Assembly: GCA_000179315.1 (NCBI GenBank)
Contig: ADZZ01000140.1
Span: 1 to 53,242, forward strand
DNA: 53,242 bases
Source: a delta proteobacterium NaphS2
Lineage (GTDB): Bacteria > Desulfobacterota > DSM-4660 > Desulfatiglandales > Desulfatiglandaceae
Direction of reading: 5' to 3'
A program made the position numbers and the translations under genes. How positions within the stretch are numbered: position 1 is the stretch's first letter; each line of letters opens with the position of its first letter. Under the pieces are notes generated by a model that was given only the letters and a program-made list of their open reading frames with translations, was not told where the DNA came from and did no database searches. Positions 1 to 7,420 of the stretch are shown here, piece by piece.

Positions 1-1
1 C

Positions 2-814
2 GTCTTTCCCACTGAAATCAGGGCCAATGTGGTTGCCTATGACGGACAGTTGTCCAACATCGGCATTTGCCGGGACATCACCGAACGGGTTAAGATGGAA
101 ACGAAAGTCAGAGAGTCGGAACGGATGGCCTACATCGGCCAAATCACCACATCCCTTTCCCATGAGATTCGAAATCCCCTGTCGGCCGTCAAGATGAATC
201 TGCAGATACTGGAGAAGAATCCGAAAATAAGGGGCAACGATAAACGTCGCGTCAACATTTCAATTCGGGAAACGACCCGCCTGGAACGAATTCTGACCCA
301 GCTTCTCGATTTTGCCAAACCGCTTCAATTGGTCTTTGCGCCCATGGACCTCAACATGACATTGGCCGCCTGCCGTGAGGCCCTGGAAGTGAAATTCAAG
401 GAAAAGGGGTTGACCGTAACGGAGACACTGGACAGCACCGTTCCCGTCTTTTCGGCCGATGCGGGGAAATTGGAACAGGTCTTTTACAACCTCTTTTTTA
501 ATGCAATTGATGCTTCGGACCGGGGTGGGCACATCACCGTGAAGAGTCGCTTCCATGACCATCAAAGGCGACCTTATGTGGAGGTCGTGGTCAAGGACGA
601 CGGGCACGGCATCGACCCCCCGTTGATGGATGAAATTTTTAAACCTTTTTTCTCAACCAGAACCAAAGGGACAGGCTTGGGTTTAAGCAACGTCAAACGA
701 ATCGTCCATGCCCACAGGGGGTGGATCAAGGCGGAAAACCGGTGCTCAAGAGGTGCGACCTTTCGTATCAATCTCTCCATAGGCGGTGAACATGGCCAAC
801 ATACTGATCATTGA
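2..814 (+). CDS. Sensor histidine kinase, 3' part (runs off the left edge)
   Basis: The reading frame is open from base 2, so the gene starts outside the window and only its last 270 codons are seen. The first ~25 residues look like the end of a PAS/PAC domain (GICRDITERVK). A HisKA domain follows, with the H-box SHEIRNPL; the phosphorylated His codon is at 161-163. The HATPase domain has an N-box (FYNLFFNAIDAS), a G1 box (DDGHGID) and a G2 box (GTGLGLSNV). It should autophosphorylate and pass phosphate to the response regulator encoded next, whose start lies inside the end of this gene, so the two are translationally coupled. The input domain and any membrane segments are not visible, so the signal is unknown. 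No defect is seen in the kinase core. Confidence 0.93.
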   Translation, partial: VFPTEIRANVVAYDGQLSNIGICRDITERVKMETKVRESERMAYIGQITTSLSHEIRNPLSAVKMNLQILEKNPKIRGNDKRRVNISIRETTRLERILTQLLDFAKPLQLVFAPMDLNMTLAACREALEVKFKEKGLTVTETLDSTVPVFSADAGKLEQVFYNLFFNAIDASDRGGHITVKSRFHDHQRRPYVEVVVKDDGHGIDPPLMDEIFKPFFSTRTKGTGLGLSNVKRIVHAHRGWIKAENRCSRGATFRINLSIGGEHGQHTDH

Positions 815-2141
815 TGACGAACCTTCCATTCTGGAATCCCTGGAAATGTTCCTGGGAGAAAAGGGGCACACGGTCATTAAGGCGGACACCGGCGAGAAGG
901 GTTACGCCCTTTTTGCCAGGGAAATGCCGGAATTGGTCATGCTGGATATCCGCCTGCCGGACATGAACGGACTCGATGTGTTGTCCAAAATTCGGAATAT
1001 CCGTCATCCTGCCAAGGTGATCATGATGACGGCCTTTCAGGATATGGAAACCACCATCGACGCCATGAAGCGTGGTGCATACGACTACATCCACAAGCCG
1101 CTGGATGCGGAATTGGTGGAAAAAACCGTGAACAGCGCGCTGCATGTCCTGAAGGTGGACCGCGAGACCCCCCGGGTCAATGCGGAAGCCCTTCCCCGCG
1201 ACAAAGATGTCATCATCGGAAAAAGCGAGAACATGCGCCGTATTTTCAAAATGATCGGCCTTGTCTGCCAGAATCGCGCCACGGTCCTCATTCAAGGGGA
1301 AACCGGAACCGGCAAGGAACTCATCGCCAGGACCATCCATCGCAATTGCCGTTTCAGCAACGAACCCTTTGTTACCATGGATTGTTCGGCCAGCGTTGAA
1401 ACGCTTCTTGAAAGCGAGTTGTTCGGACATGAAAAGGGGGCGTTTACCGGAGCCACCGCCACCAAGCAGGGAAGGATTGAACTGGCCGGAAAAGGAACCC
1501 TTTTTCTGGATGAATTGGGAGAATTGCCGCGACGGCTTCAGAGTAAATTCTTGGGGTTTCTTCAGCGTCGCGAATTCAGCCGGGTGGGCGGCCATGAAAT
1601 TTTGCAGTCCCGCTGCCGCATCATCGGCGCCACCAACCGTGATTTGGCCGTCCTGGTCAAGAAAAAAGAATTCAAGGAAGATCTCTACTATCGCCTTCGG
1701 GTCGTTGCCATTCAAGTCCCTCCGCTACGAGAACGGTTGTCGGATATACCGGAATTGGTGAAACATTTTCTTCAGAAAATCAACAATGACCTGCAAACAG
1801 ATGTCACCAAACTGCAAAACGGTGTCATCGACAGACTCATGACCCATACCTGGACCGGTAACGTGCGGGAGCTTGAGAACTGCCTGGTGGAAGCGGTTGT
1901 ACGGGCCAGAGGCAAGGTGATTCTTCTGGAGGACATGGAGACGATTTTGGACACCGACAGCGGCCTTGATTCCGAAGGGCTGTCCGGCTATTCCCTTCCG
2001 GCAATGGAAAAAGGACATATTGAAAAAACCCTTCGACATCTGGGCTGGAATCGCACCCGGGCGGCCCGGGCCATGGGGATCTCACTGCCAACCCTGCGCA
2101 GTAAAATCAAGAAATACCACATCAGCGAACCATCCGCCTGA
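792..2141 (+). CDS. NtrC-family sigma-54-dependent response regulator
   Basis: This is a 449-residue, three-domain activator. The receiver domain (1-120) has the acidic pair DD at 8-9, phosphoacceptor D52 (MLDIRLPD) and a conserved Lys in HKPLD. The AAA+ domain (~140-365) has Walker A GETGTGKE, the sigma-54 contact loop GAFTGA and Walker B GTLFLDE. The C-terminal Fis-type helix-turn-helix ends in TLRSKIKKY. ATG 792 is chosen because AGG at 781-783 sits 8 nt upstream; GTG 786 is an in-frame alternative. The gene overlaps the kinase gene by about 23 nt, so they form a cognate two-component pair. The nearest likely target is the sigma-54 promoter at 2304-2317, just downstream. Family assignment is secure; the target is inferred from position. 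Confidence 0.95.
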   Translation: MANILIIDDEPSILESLEMFLGEKGHTVIKADTGEKGYALFAREMPELVMLDIRLPDMNGLDVLSKIRNIRHPAKVIMMTAFQDMETTIDAMKRGAYDYIHKPLDAELVEKTVNSALHVLKVDRETPRVNAEALPRDKDVIIGKSENMRRIFKMIGLVCQNRATVLIQGETGTGKELIARTIHRNCRFSNEPFVTMDCSASVETLLESELFGHEKGAFTGATATKQGRIELAGKGTLFLDELGELPRRLQSKFLGFLQRREFSRVGGHEILQSRCRIIGATNRDLAVLVKKKEFKEDLYYRLRVVAIQVPPLRERLSDIPELVKHFLQKINNDLQTDVTKLQNGVIDRLMTHTWTGNVRELENCLVEAVVRARGKVILLEDMETILDTDSGLDSEGLSGYSLPAMEKGHIEKTLRHLGWNRTRAARAMGISLPTLRSKIKKYHISEPSA

Positions 2142-2303
2142 GATTTTTTCCTTTGTGAAAATATTTTTCCAGCCCTGAAAATTCTTTTCCGTATCTCATG
2201 TTTTTTCATGAAGTGTTGGACGAACAGTGCTGTCTCAATTTTTACCCATATGTTCAGTATGTTAAGCCTGCACCATGTGTCCTCAAATGGATTCTATAAA
2301 AAC

Positions 2304-2317
2304 GGCACAACAATTGC
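2304..2317 (+). promoter_or_regulatory. Sigma-54 (-24/-12) promoter
   Basis: The bases GGCACAACAATTGC have GG and GC separated by exactly 10 nt, matching the -24/-12 core (consensus TGGCAC-N5-TTGCW) at every position but the first T. The predicted start of transcription is near 2328, about 29 nt before the ATG of the small helix-turn-helix gene at 2357. A sigma-54 activator gene ends 160 bp upstream. Together these predict NtrC-type, ATP-dependent control of the small gene and the transporter operon. No enhancer site could be defined by eye. Confidence 0.8.
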
Positions 2318-2356
2318 TTTATTTGAAACTTTACAAACATCACAAATGGATCGGCA

Positions 2357-2521
2357 ATGAACCTCAAAACGCTCAAAGAAATTGAAGAGGAGCATCTACG
2401 AACGGTCCTTGAAAAAACCGGCTGGAATATTGAGAAGGCATCCCGCCTTTTAAAAATATCGGTATCACAGGTCAAACGGAAGATTCGGAGGCACGGCTTG
2501 ACACCGCCCGAATCTTCCTGA
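2357..2521 (+). CDS. Small stand-alone Fis-type helix-turn-helix protein
   Basis: This 54-codon gene runs from ATG 2357 to TGA 2519-2521. The product is almost only a Fis/NtrC-type DNA-binding domain: a leading helix (EEEHLRTVLEKTGW), then NIEKASRLLKISVSQVKRKI, the classic Fis-type helix-turn-helix. It resembles the C-terminal domain of the upstream activator in order and length (TLRHLGWNRTRAARAMGISLPTLRSKI in that protein, given here in part). It has no receiver or AAA+ domain, so it cannot itself activate sigma-54 polymerase. It lies between the sigma-54 promoter and the binding-protein gene, 44 nt before that gene's ATG, as first gene of the operon. The ribosome-binding site is weak (GGATCGG). 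A dimeric accessory DNA-binding protein or competitor at the activator's sites is plausible but inferred. Confidence 0.75.
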   Translation: MNLKTLKEIEEEHLRTVLEKTGWNIEKASRLLKISVSQVKRKIRRHGLTPPESS

Positions 2522-2565
2522 AATAGAACCACTTCTTACAAACCTTTTTTTTGGAGGGACGAAGA

Positions 2566-3843
2566 ATGCAGACCCAAAACCGATTGATCCTGACCATTGT
2601 GTTGTTTTCAATTTTTCTTTTATTTCCAGCCACAGGCGCTTTTTCAGCGGAACCCATAAAAATTGGAGCGCCCCTCTCAACCGCCTATCTCTATGGATGG
2701 GACGCGGAACGGGGCATCAAACTGGCGGTGGAGGAAATCAACGCCAAAGGGGGTGCCAATGTGGCGGGCGTTAAGCGTCCCTTTGAAGTGGAGGTCATCG
2801 ACACCCGGGACTTGGAGCCCGGCGTACCGGTGAGCGAAGCCCTCATGGCCATGGACAAGCTGATCCTGGAAAAGAAGGTCGACTTCATTATCGGCGGTCC
2901 CGTCCGCTCAGAGGCGGCCCTGGCGGCCATGAGCCTCCTTAGCAAGCACAAGGTCATCTCAATTCTCACCACCGGCGCCTTGAATCCCAAGTATCACGCT
3001 TTGGTGGAAAAGAACTACGATAAATTCAAATACTGCTTTCGCATCCACGGAGAAGCCAAATGGCTGGTCAAGGAAATTCTCACCTGCCTGATGGAAATCA
3101 AGGAAAAATACGGTTTTGATAAGCTGTTCATCATGGTTCAGGATGTGGCCCACGCCCGTGCGGCAGGCAAAATCCTGGGCAAGGTGGCCGCGAAAAAGGG
3201 TTGGGACGTTACGGGCATGGAAGTCTACCCGACGGGCACCGGCGATTTTTCCATGGGGCTGATCAAGGTGAAAAAGACCAAGAGCCAGGTAATCTCCATC
3301 TGGATGGATATGCCCGAAAGCGCCATTTTGCTCAAACAATGGTATGACATGAAAATTCCCGCGCTGCCTTTCGGCTCCACGCTTGCAGCCGCCGAACAGC
3401 CCGGCTTCTGGGAGGCCACCAAAGGCAAGGGGGAATATTGTCTGGCCAACGTAGTGAACGCCGGAAACGCCCCCAGCAACGCCACCCCCTGGACCATGAA
3501 GTTCTACAACGCCTACAAAAAGCGGTGGGATATCGAGCCCGAGGGGTTGGGCAGCGCCAGCAGCTACATGGCGGTCTACGTCCTGAAGGATGCCATCGAG
3601 CGGGCGGGGTCGCTGGATCCCGACAAGGTGATTGCAGCCCTTGAAAAGACCGACATGGAAGGCGTCTACGGCAGAATTCGCTTTAACCCCAAAAGCCACC
3701 AGGTCATTCCGTCCTTTGATCCCAAAGAAGGTGCGGTGGGGAGTATCTTCCAGTGGCAGGACGGAAAACGAGTGGTGGTGTTCCCCAAATCCATCGCCAC
3801 GGGCTCAATCGAGCTGCCCCCGTGGATGAAGTCCGATAAATAA
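2566..3843 (+). CDS. ABC transporter periplasmic binding protein, branched-chain amino acid family
   Basis: A 425-residue exported protein of the Leu/Ile/Val-binding (Peripla_BP_6) type. ATG 2566 follows GGAGG at 2553-2557. A signal peptide is clear: MQTQNR, a hydrophobic run to about residue 24, then a likely cleavage after AFSA. The mature protein begins with a typical strand (IKIGAPLS) and the loop of this fold, followed by WDAERGIKLAVEEINAKGG. It should capture ligand for the permeases and ATPases encoded directly downstream. Proteins of this family bind amino acids, amides, aromatic acids or short carboxylates, so ligand cannot be told from sequence. An acyl-CoA ligase in the same operon favours a carboxylic acid. 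A strong hairpin follows the stop codon. Confidence 0.92.
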   Translation: MQTQNRLILTIVLFSIFLLFPATGAFSAEPIKIGAPLSTAYLYGWDAERGIKLAVEEINAKGGANVAGVKRPFEVEVIDTRDLEPGVPVSEALMAMDKLILEKKVDFIIGGPVRSEAALAAMSLLSKHKVISILTTGALNPKYHALVEKNYDKFKYCFRIHGEAKWLVKEILTCLMEIKEKYGFDKLFIMVQDVAHARAAGKILGKVAAKKGWDVTGMEVYPTGTGDFSMGLIKVKKTKSQVISIWMDMPESAILLKQWYDMKIPALPFGSTLAAAEQPGFWEATKGKGEYCLANVVNAGNAPSNATPWTMKFYNAYKKRWDIEPEGLGSASSYMAVYVLKDAIERAGSLDPDKVIAALEKTDMEGVYGRIRFNPKSHQVIPSFDPKEGAVGSIFQWQDGKRVVVFPKSIATGSIELPPWMKSDK

Positions 3844-3856
3844 CCGTCTCCGTATT

Positions 3857-3900
3857 GTCCCTCTTTTGCCGCCTAAATAATGCGCGGCAAAAGAAGGGAC
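3857..3900 (+). promoter_or_regulatory. Long intercistronic hairpin after the binding-protein gene
   Basis: GTCCCTCTTTTGCCGC at 3857-3872 pairs with 3884-3900 around an 11-nt loop, giving about 16 base pairs with one bulged base. It starts 13 nt after the stop codon of the binding-protein gene. No run of T follows directly, so it is not a classic intrinsic terminator. Hairpins in this place in importer operons often protect the upstream mRNA or partly stop polymerase so that binding protein is made in excess over permease. That role is inferred. Confidence 0.75.
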
Positions 3901-3974
3901 TCGCTTCAGTCTCAAATACTTTTTCAGGCCCTTCCGGGGCTCTTTCCTCTAAAACACCTTTTTGGAATCAGACT

Positions 3975-4841
3975 ATGGAAATTCTGATCTACGGCATCAT
4001 TAACAGTATTATGTTGGCGCTCATGGCATTGGGGTTTGCGCTGGTTTACGGTATCAGCCGGGTCCCCAACTTCGCCCATGGCGCCATTTATGTCCTGTGC
4101 GGCTTTCTCACCTGGATATTCGTCCGTTCCCTCGATCTGAACTATCTTCTGGGCATTCTGGTGGCCCTGGTCCTGACAGGGATTCTGGGGGCGTTGATGT
4201 ACCGATTTGTGCTCATACGGGTACGCGGCATGAACATATCCGAAATCATTGCATCCTATGCCATCGGACTGGCCATCCTGGAAGGCCTTCGATACGGTGG
4301 CTTCAAAGGAACCACCCACACACTTCCGGTCTTTGTGGAGGGAAGCATTATCATCGGCGACATTCCGGTGGATTACCAGCGCATTCTGGTGGTCCTGATC
4401 GGCGTGCTGCTGGTTGCTTTTCTGTGGCTATTTACCCATTACACGCGCATCGGCCTGGCACTTCGCGGCATGGCACAGGACGAACGGGCGGCCCTGATGC
4501 TGGGCATCGATTCCGATACCATGGCCCTGGTGGCCATGGCCTTTGGTTGTATGCTGGCGGGACTCGCGGCCATTTTGCTCTTGCCCTTGGGAAATATTGT
4601 GGTGGAAAAGGGGTATGATGTGCTCATTCAGGCCATTGCCGTGTGTATCGTAGGGGGCTTGGGGAGCTGGATGGGAGCGGTTCTGGCCGCATTTCTCATC
4701 GGATTTGCCCAGATTTTGACCACCGTCTACCTGGGAAGCCATTTTCAGATGGTGGTGGCGCTTCTGGCCATCATTGTCACGCTCATATTGAAGCCGTCCG
4801 GACTGTTTGGACAGCAAAAGGAACTGGAAGAGAGGGTATAG
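3975..4841 (+). CDS. livH: ABC transporter permease, LivH type
   Basis: A 288-residue inner-membrane protein with eight or so hydrophobic segments and the LivH hallmark VPNFAHGAIYVL near residues 30-42. ATG 3975 is preferred: the frame is open back to 3855, but that extension is hydrophilic and overlaps the intercistronic hairpin, and other LivH proteins begin at this hydrophobic segment. It forms the membrane channel together with the LivM-type product, whose GTG start lies 1 nt after this stop. Substrate specificity is unknown. Confidence 0.92.
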   Translation: MEILIYGIINSIMLALMALGFALVYGISRVPNFAHGAIYVLCGFLTWIFVRSLDLNYLLGILVALVLTGILGALMYRFVLIRVRGMNISEIIASYAIGLAILEGLRYGGFKGTTHTLPVFVEGSIIIGDIPVDYQRILVVLIGVLLVAFLWLFTHYTRIGLALRGMAQDERAALMLGIDSDTMALVAMAFGCMLAGLAAILLLPLGNIVVEKGYDVLIQAIAVCIVGGLGSWMGAVLAAFLIGFAQILTTVYLGSHFQMVVALLAIIVTLILKPSGLFGQQKELEERV

Positions 4842-4842
4842 G

Positions 4843-5856
4843 GTGGATACACAACAACAACGAAAAGAGCGCCTGGACCGGGGTATCAAAGTCCGCACGG
4901 ACGGTCTGTATGCGCTCATGGGCTGGCAGGAATTGGGTTACCTGACCTTACCCAGACTGATTCTGATCGTGGGAATGCTGGCTTTACCCCTGCTCATGCC
5001 CGGCATGTACTGGCAGCGGGTGATCACCATTGTCTGCATATACGCGCTCCTGGCGCTCAGCTTTGATTTTCTGGCCCATTTTGTGGGTCTGGTCTCTTTG
5101 GGGGGCGCCTTTTTTATCGGCGTGGGCGGGTATTTTTCTGCCATCTTTAATGCGTCCTTCGGCATCCCGCCGCTCTTTTCCATTCCCATGGCCACCGTTT
5201 CGGGCGCTATCGTCTGCACCCTGCTCCTGATCCCCTGCCTGCCGCTTCGCGGCGTCTATTTTGCCATCGTGACCCTCATGTATCCGCTGGCCCTGGCGCG
5301 CGTCATCGAGGCTACCGACATCCTGGGCGGCACCGACGGTATCATGGGAATCGACAGCTTTTCCAACTCCTGGGTGGAGCAGTATGTGGCCATTGTACTG
5401 GTACTCCTGTTTCTCTTCGGCTTAAGAAGGCTGGTCAACACCGATATCGGGCTGGTGGTCCGGGCCGTCAAAGACAACGACCAGGCGGTTCGGGCATCGG
5501 GCATGAGCGTCAATTTTTACAAGGCAGGGGCCGTGTTCATCGCCTCGGGCATCGGGTGCCTGGGCGGCGCCTGTCTGGTGCACATTTACATGTGGGCGGG
5601 CATCTCCCTGTTTGCGCTCGATTTTTCCATTCTGCCCATTGCCGCCACCGTCATCGGGGGAAGCGGCACCCTGGTGGGACCGGTGTTGGGGTGTCTCATC
5701 CTGGTGCCCATATCGGAGCTGCTGCGCGATTTCGGAACCCTTCGCATCGTTTTCTATGCCATCTTGCTGGTTTGTTTCGTGGTGTTCAGGAGTGAAGGGC
5801 TCATGGTGTACGGAGAGCGTAAATATCATCAGTTTGAAAGGTGGGTCAAGGTATGA
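4843..5856 (+). CDS. livM: ABC transporter permease, LivM type
   Basis: A 337-residue permease partner of LivH. The chosen GTG at 4843 has GAGAGGG 6-12 nt upstream and follows the livH stop immediately. The first ~35 residues are charged and probably cytoplasmic; hydrophobic helices begin near LPRLILIVGMLALPLL. The family segment LSFDFLAHFVGLVSLGGAFF and the EAA-like loop (RAVKDNDQAVRASGMS) are present. An internal ATG at 4918 is a possible later start. It ends with an ATGA overlap into the first ATPase gene, so synthesis of the two is coupled. Confidence 0.92.
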   Translation: MDTQQQRKERLDRGIKVRTDGLYALMGWQELGYLTLPRLILIVGMLALPLLMPGMYWQRVITIVCIYALLALSFDFLAHFVGLVSLGGAFFIGVGGYFSAIFNASFGIPPLFSIPMATVSGAIVCTLLLIPCLPLRGVYFAIVTLMYPLALARVIEATDILGGTDGIMGIDSFSNSWVEQYVAIVLVLLFLFGLRRLVNTDIGLVVRAVKDNDQAVRASGMSVNFYKAGAVFIASGIGCLGGACLVHIYMWAGISLFALDFSILPIAATVIGGSGTLVGPVLGCLILVPISELLRDFGTLRIVFYAILLVCFVVFRSEGLMVYGERKYHQFERWVKV

Positions 5857-6641
5857 GCGATCAACCGATCCTGGAAGCAAAAGAACTGACCAAGGCCTTT
5901 GGGGGTATTCTGGCCCTGAACCGGGTGAACTTCCATGTGAATGAAGGCGAAGTCTTAGGCATCATCGGACCCAACGGTTCAGGGAAGACCACCATTGTGA
6001 ACTGCATCACCGGGTTCATCAAACCCACTTCGGGAAAGGTCTTTTTCAGGGGAAAAAACATTACCGGCAAGGCGGCGCACAGGATCGCCGACATGGGGGT
6101 CACCCGGACGTTTCAAATCATGCGGCCCTACTACAGCCTGCCGGCCTACAAGAATCTGGTGATTCCGCTCTTTTCACCCCGATCCAAGCGTACGGGCGGC
6201 TGGCGGGGCGGCGGAAAGCTGGGAGACCGCAATACCGTGGGAATCGACATCCTGGAAGAAATCGGTTTTGAACGGGATTCCCGCGTGCCCTACAAAATGG
6301 CCGCAACGCTCCCCACCGGTTACCTGAAACGCCTGGAATTGGCCCGATGCCTGGCTTTGAAACCGGAGATCATCCTTTGTGATGAGGTCTTTTCAGGCCT
6401 CAGCATGAGTGAAATCGCCAGCATGGTGCCCCTCATCGAACGATTGCAGATGGACGGCATCACCCTGATCATGATCGAGCATCGGCTTCGGGAGTTGTTC
6501 CGTGTGGCCGACCGGATCATGGTCATGAACTTCGGGGAGAAACTGACCGAAGGGACCTCCGAGGAGGTCATGGCCGATAGCCGGGTGAAGGAAGCCTATT
6601 TCGGTTCCGAAGAGATTGAGGAGGTCATGACCTATGCTTGA
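5853..6641 (+). CDS. livG: ABC transporter ATPase, LivG type
   Basis: A 262-residue cytoplasmic ATPase. Walker A is GPNGSGKTT at residues 39-47, Walker B is IILCDEV, and the switch His is in IMIEHRLREL. The usual LSGGQ signature is replaced by the weak LPTGYLKRLELAR, which is divergent even for LivG proteins. The ATG overlaps the livM stop (ATGA). It pairs with the LivF-type ATPase to power the importer. The C-terminal residues end in the usual LivG style (EAYFGSEE). Confidence 0.93.
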   Translation: MSDQPILEAKELTKAFGGILALNRVNFHVNEGEVLGIIGPNGSGKTTIVNCITGFIKPTSGKVFFRGKNITGKAAHRIADMGVTRTFQIMRPYYSLPAYKNLVIPLFSPRSKRTGGWRGGGKLGDRNTVGIDILEEIGFERDSRVPYKMAATLPTGYLKRLELARCLALKPEIILCDEVFSGLSMSEIASMVPLIERLQMDGITLIMIEHRLRELFRVADRIMVMNFGEKLTEGTSEEVMADSRVKEAYFGSEEIEEVMTYA

Positions 6642-7380
6642 GGCAAGCGGCTTGATGGTTTTTTATGAAAACATGCTGGCGCTCAACAATGTCCGGGTTC
6701 GGTGCGACGATAACCAGATCGTAGGCGTTTTCGGCGCCAACAGCGCGGGAAAATCGACCCTCATGTACGCGCTTTCCGGCATCATGGAGGATATCAAAAA
6801 AAAGGAGGCCATGGCCGGCGGGGAGCGCATCACCATCATGGGGGAAATCCGTTTCATGGGGCAGGACATCATGGCCCTCAAACCGAGCCTTCGCGCCAAA
6901 CAGGGAATCGTTTTATGCCCGGAAAGACGCCGGATTTTCAGTGAAAGCAGCGTGCTGGAGAACCTCCGTATCGGTGGATATCTGGCCACCACCAGCCAGG
7001 CAAAGGAGACCATGGAGTACGTATTTCAAATCTTTCCGGCACTGGTCAAGTTGAAAAAACGGACGGGCGGATTTCTGAGCGGCGGAGAACAACAGATGCT
7101 GGCCATCGGCCGGGCCCTCATGGCACAGCCGAAACTTCTGCTCCTGGATGAGCCGCTTTTGGGGCTCAGTCCGCTCATGCAGGCCATTTTGATCCGCGGC
7201 ACCAAGGTGATTCGGGACCAACGCAAGATCGCCGTCATGGTGACCGAACAGTACGCCAGACCGGTTTTGCCCATCGTGGACTACGCCTTTATCCTGGAAA
7301 ACGGCGCCGCGGTCATGGAGGGAACCCGTGATGAACTGCTGAGCAACCCCGATATTCGTTCCGCCTATTTCGGGGTTTGA
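6634..7380 (+). CDS. livF: ABC transporter ATPase, LivF type
   Basis: A 248-residue ATPase overlapping livG by 8 nt. Walker A reads GANSAGKST (residues 34-42), where most LivF proteins have GPNGAGKST. The signature LSGGEQQML and Walker B LLLLDEP are intact. The switch position is Gln-like (VTEQYA), as is usual for LivF. A short charged insertion (about residues 51-65, rich in K and E) follows the P-loop helix. The product completes the five-component importer. Confidence 0.93.
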   Translation: MLEASGLMVFYENMLALNNVRVRCDDNQIVGVFGANSAGKSTLMYALSGIMEDIKKKEAMAGGERITIMGEIRFMGQDIMALKPSLRAKQGIVLCPERRRIFSESSVLENLRIGGYLATTSQAKETMEYVFQIFPALVKLKKRTGGFLSGGEQQMLAIGRALMAQPKLLLLDEPLLGLSPLMQAILIRGTKVIRDQRKIAVMVTEQYARPVLPIVDYAFILENGAAVMEGTRDELLSNPDIRSAYFGV

Positions 7381-7420
7381 TGCCGAGCAACCTGATTTTA
7401 CCGTTAGGAGTTTTCAAATC

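Noticed and set aside
2142-2303. Search for enhancer repeats upstream of the sigma-54 promoter
   Set aside because: Several partial repeats such as CATATGTTCAGTATGTTA exist but none is a clear dyad, so no activator site is claimed.
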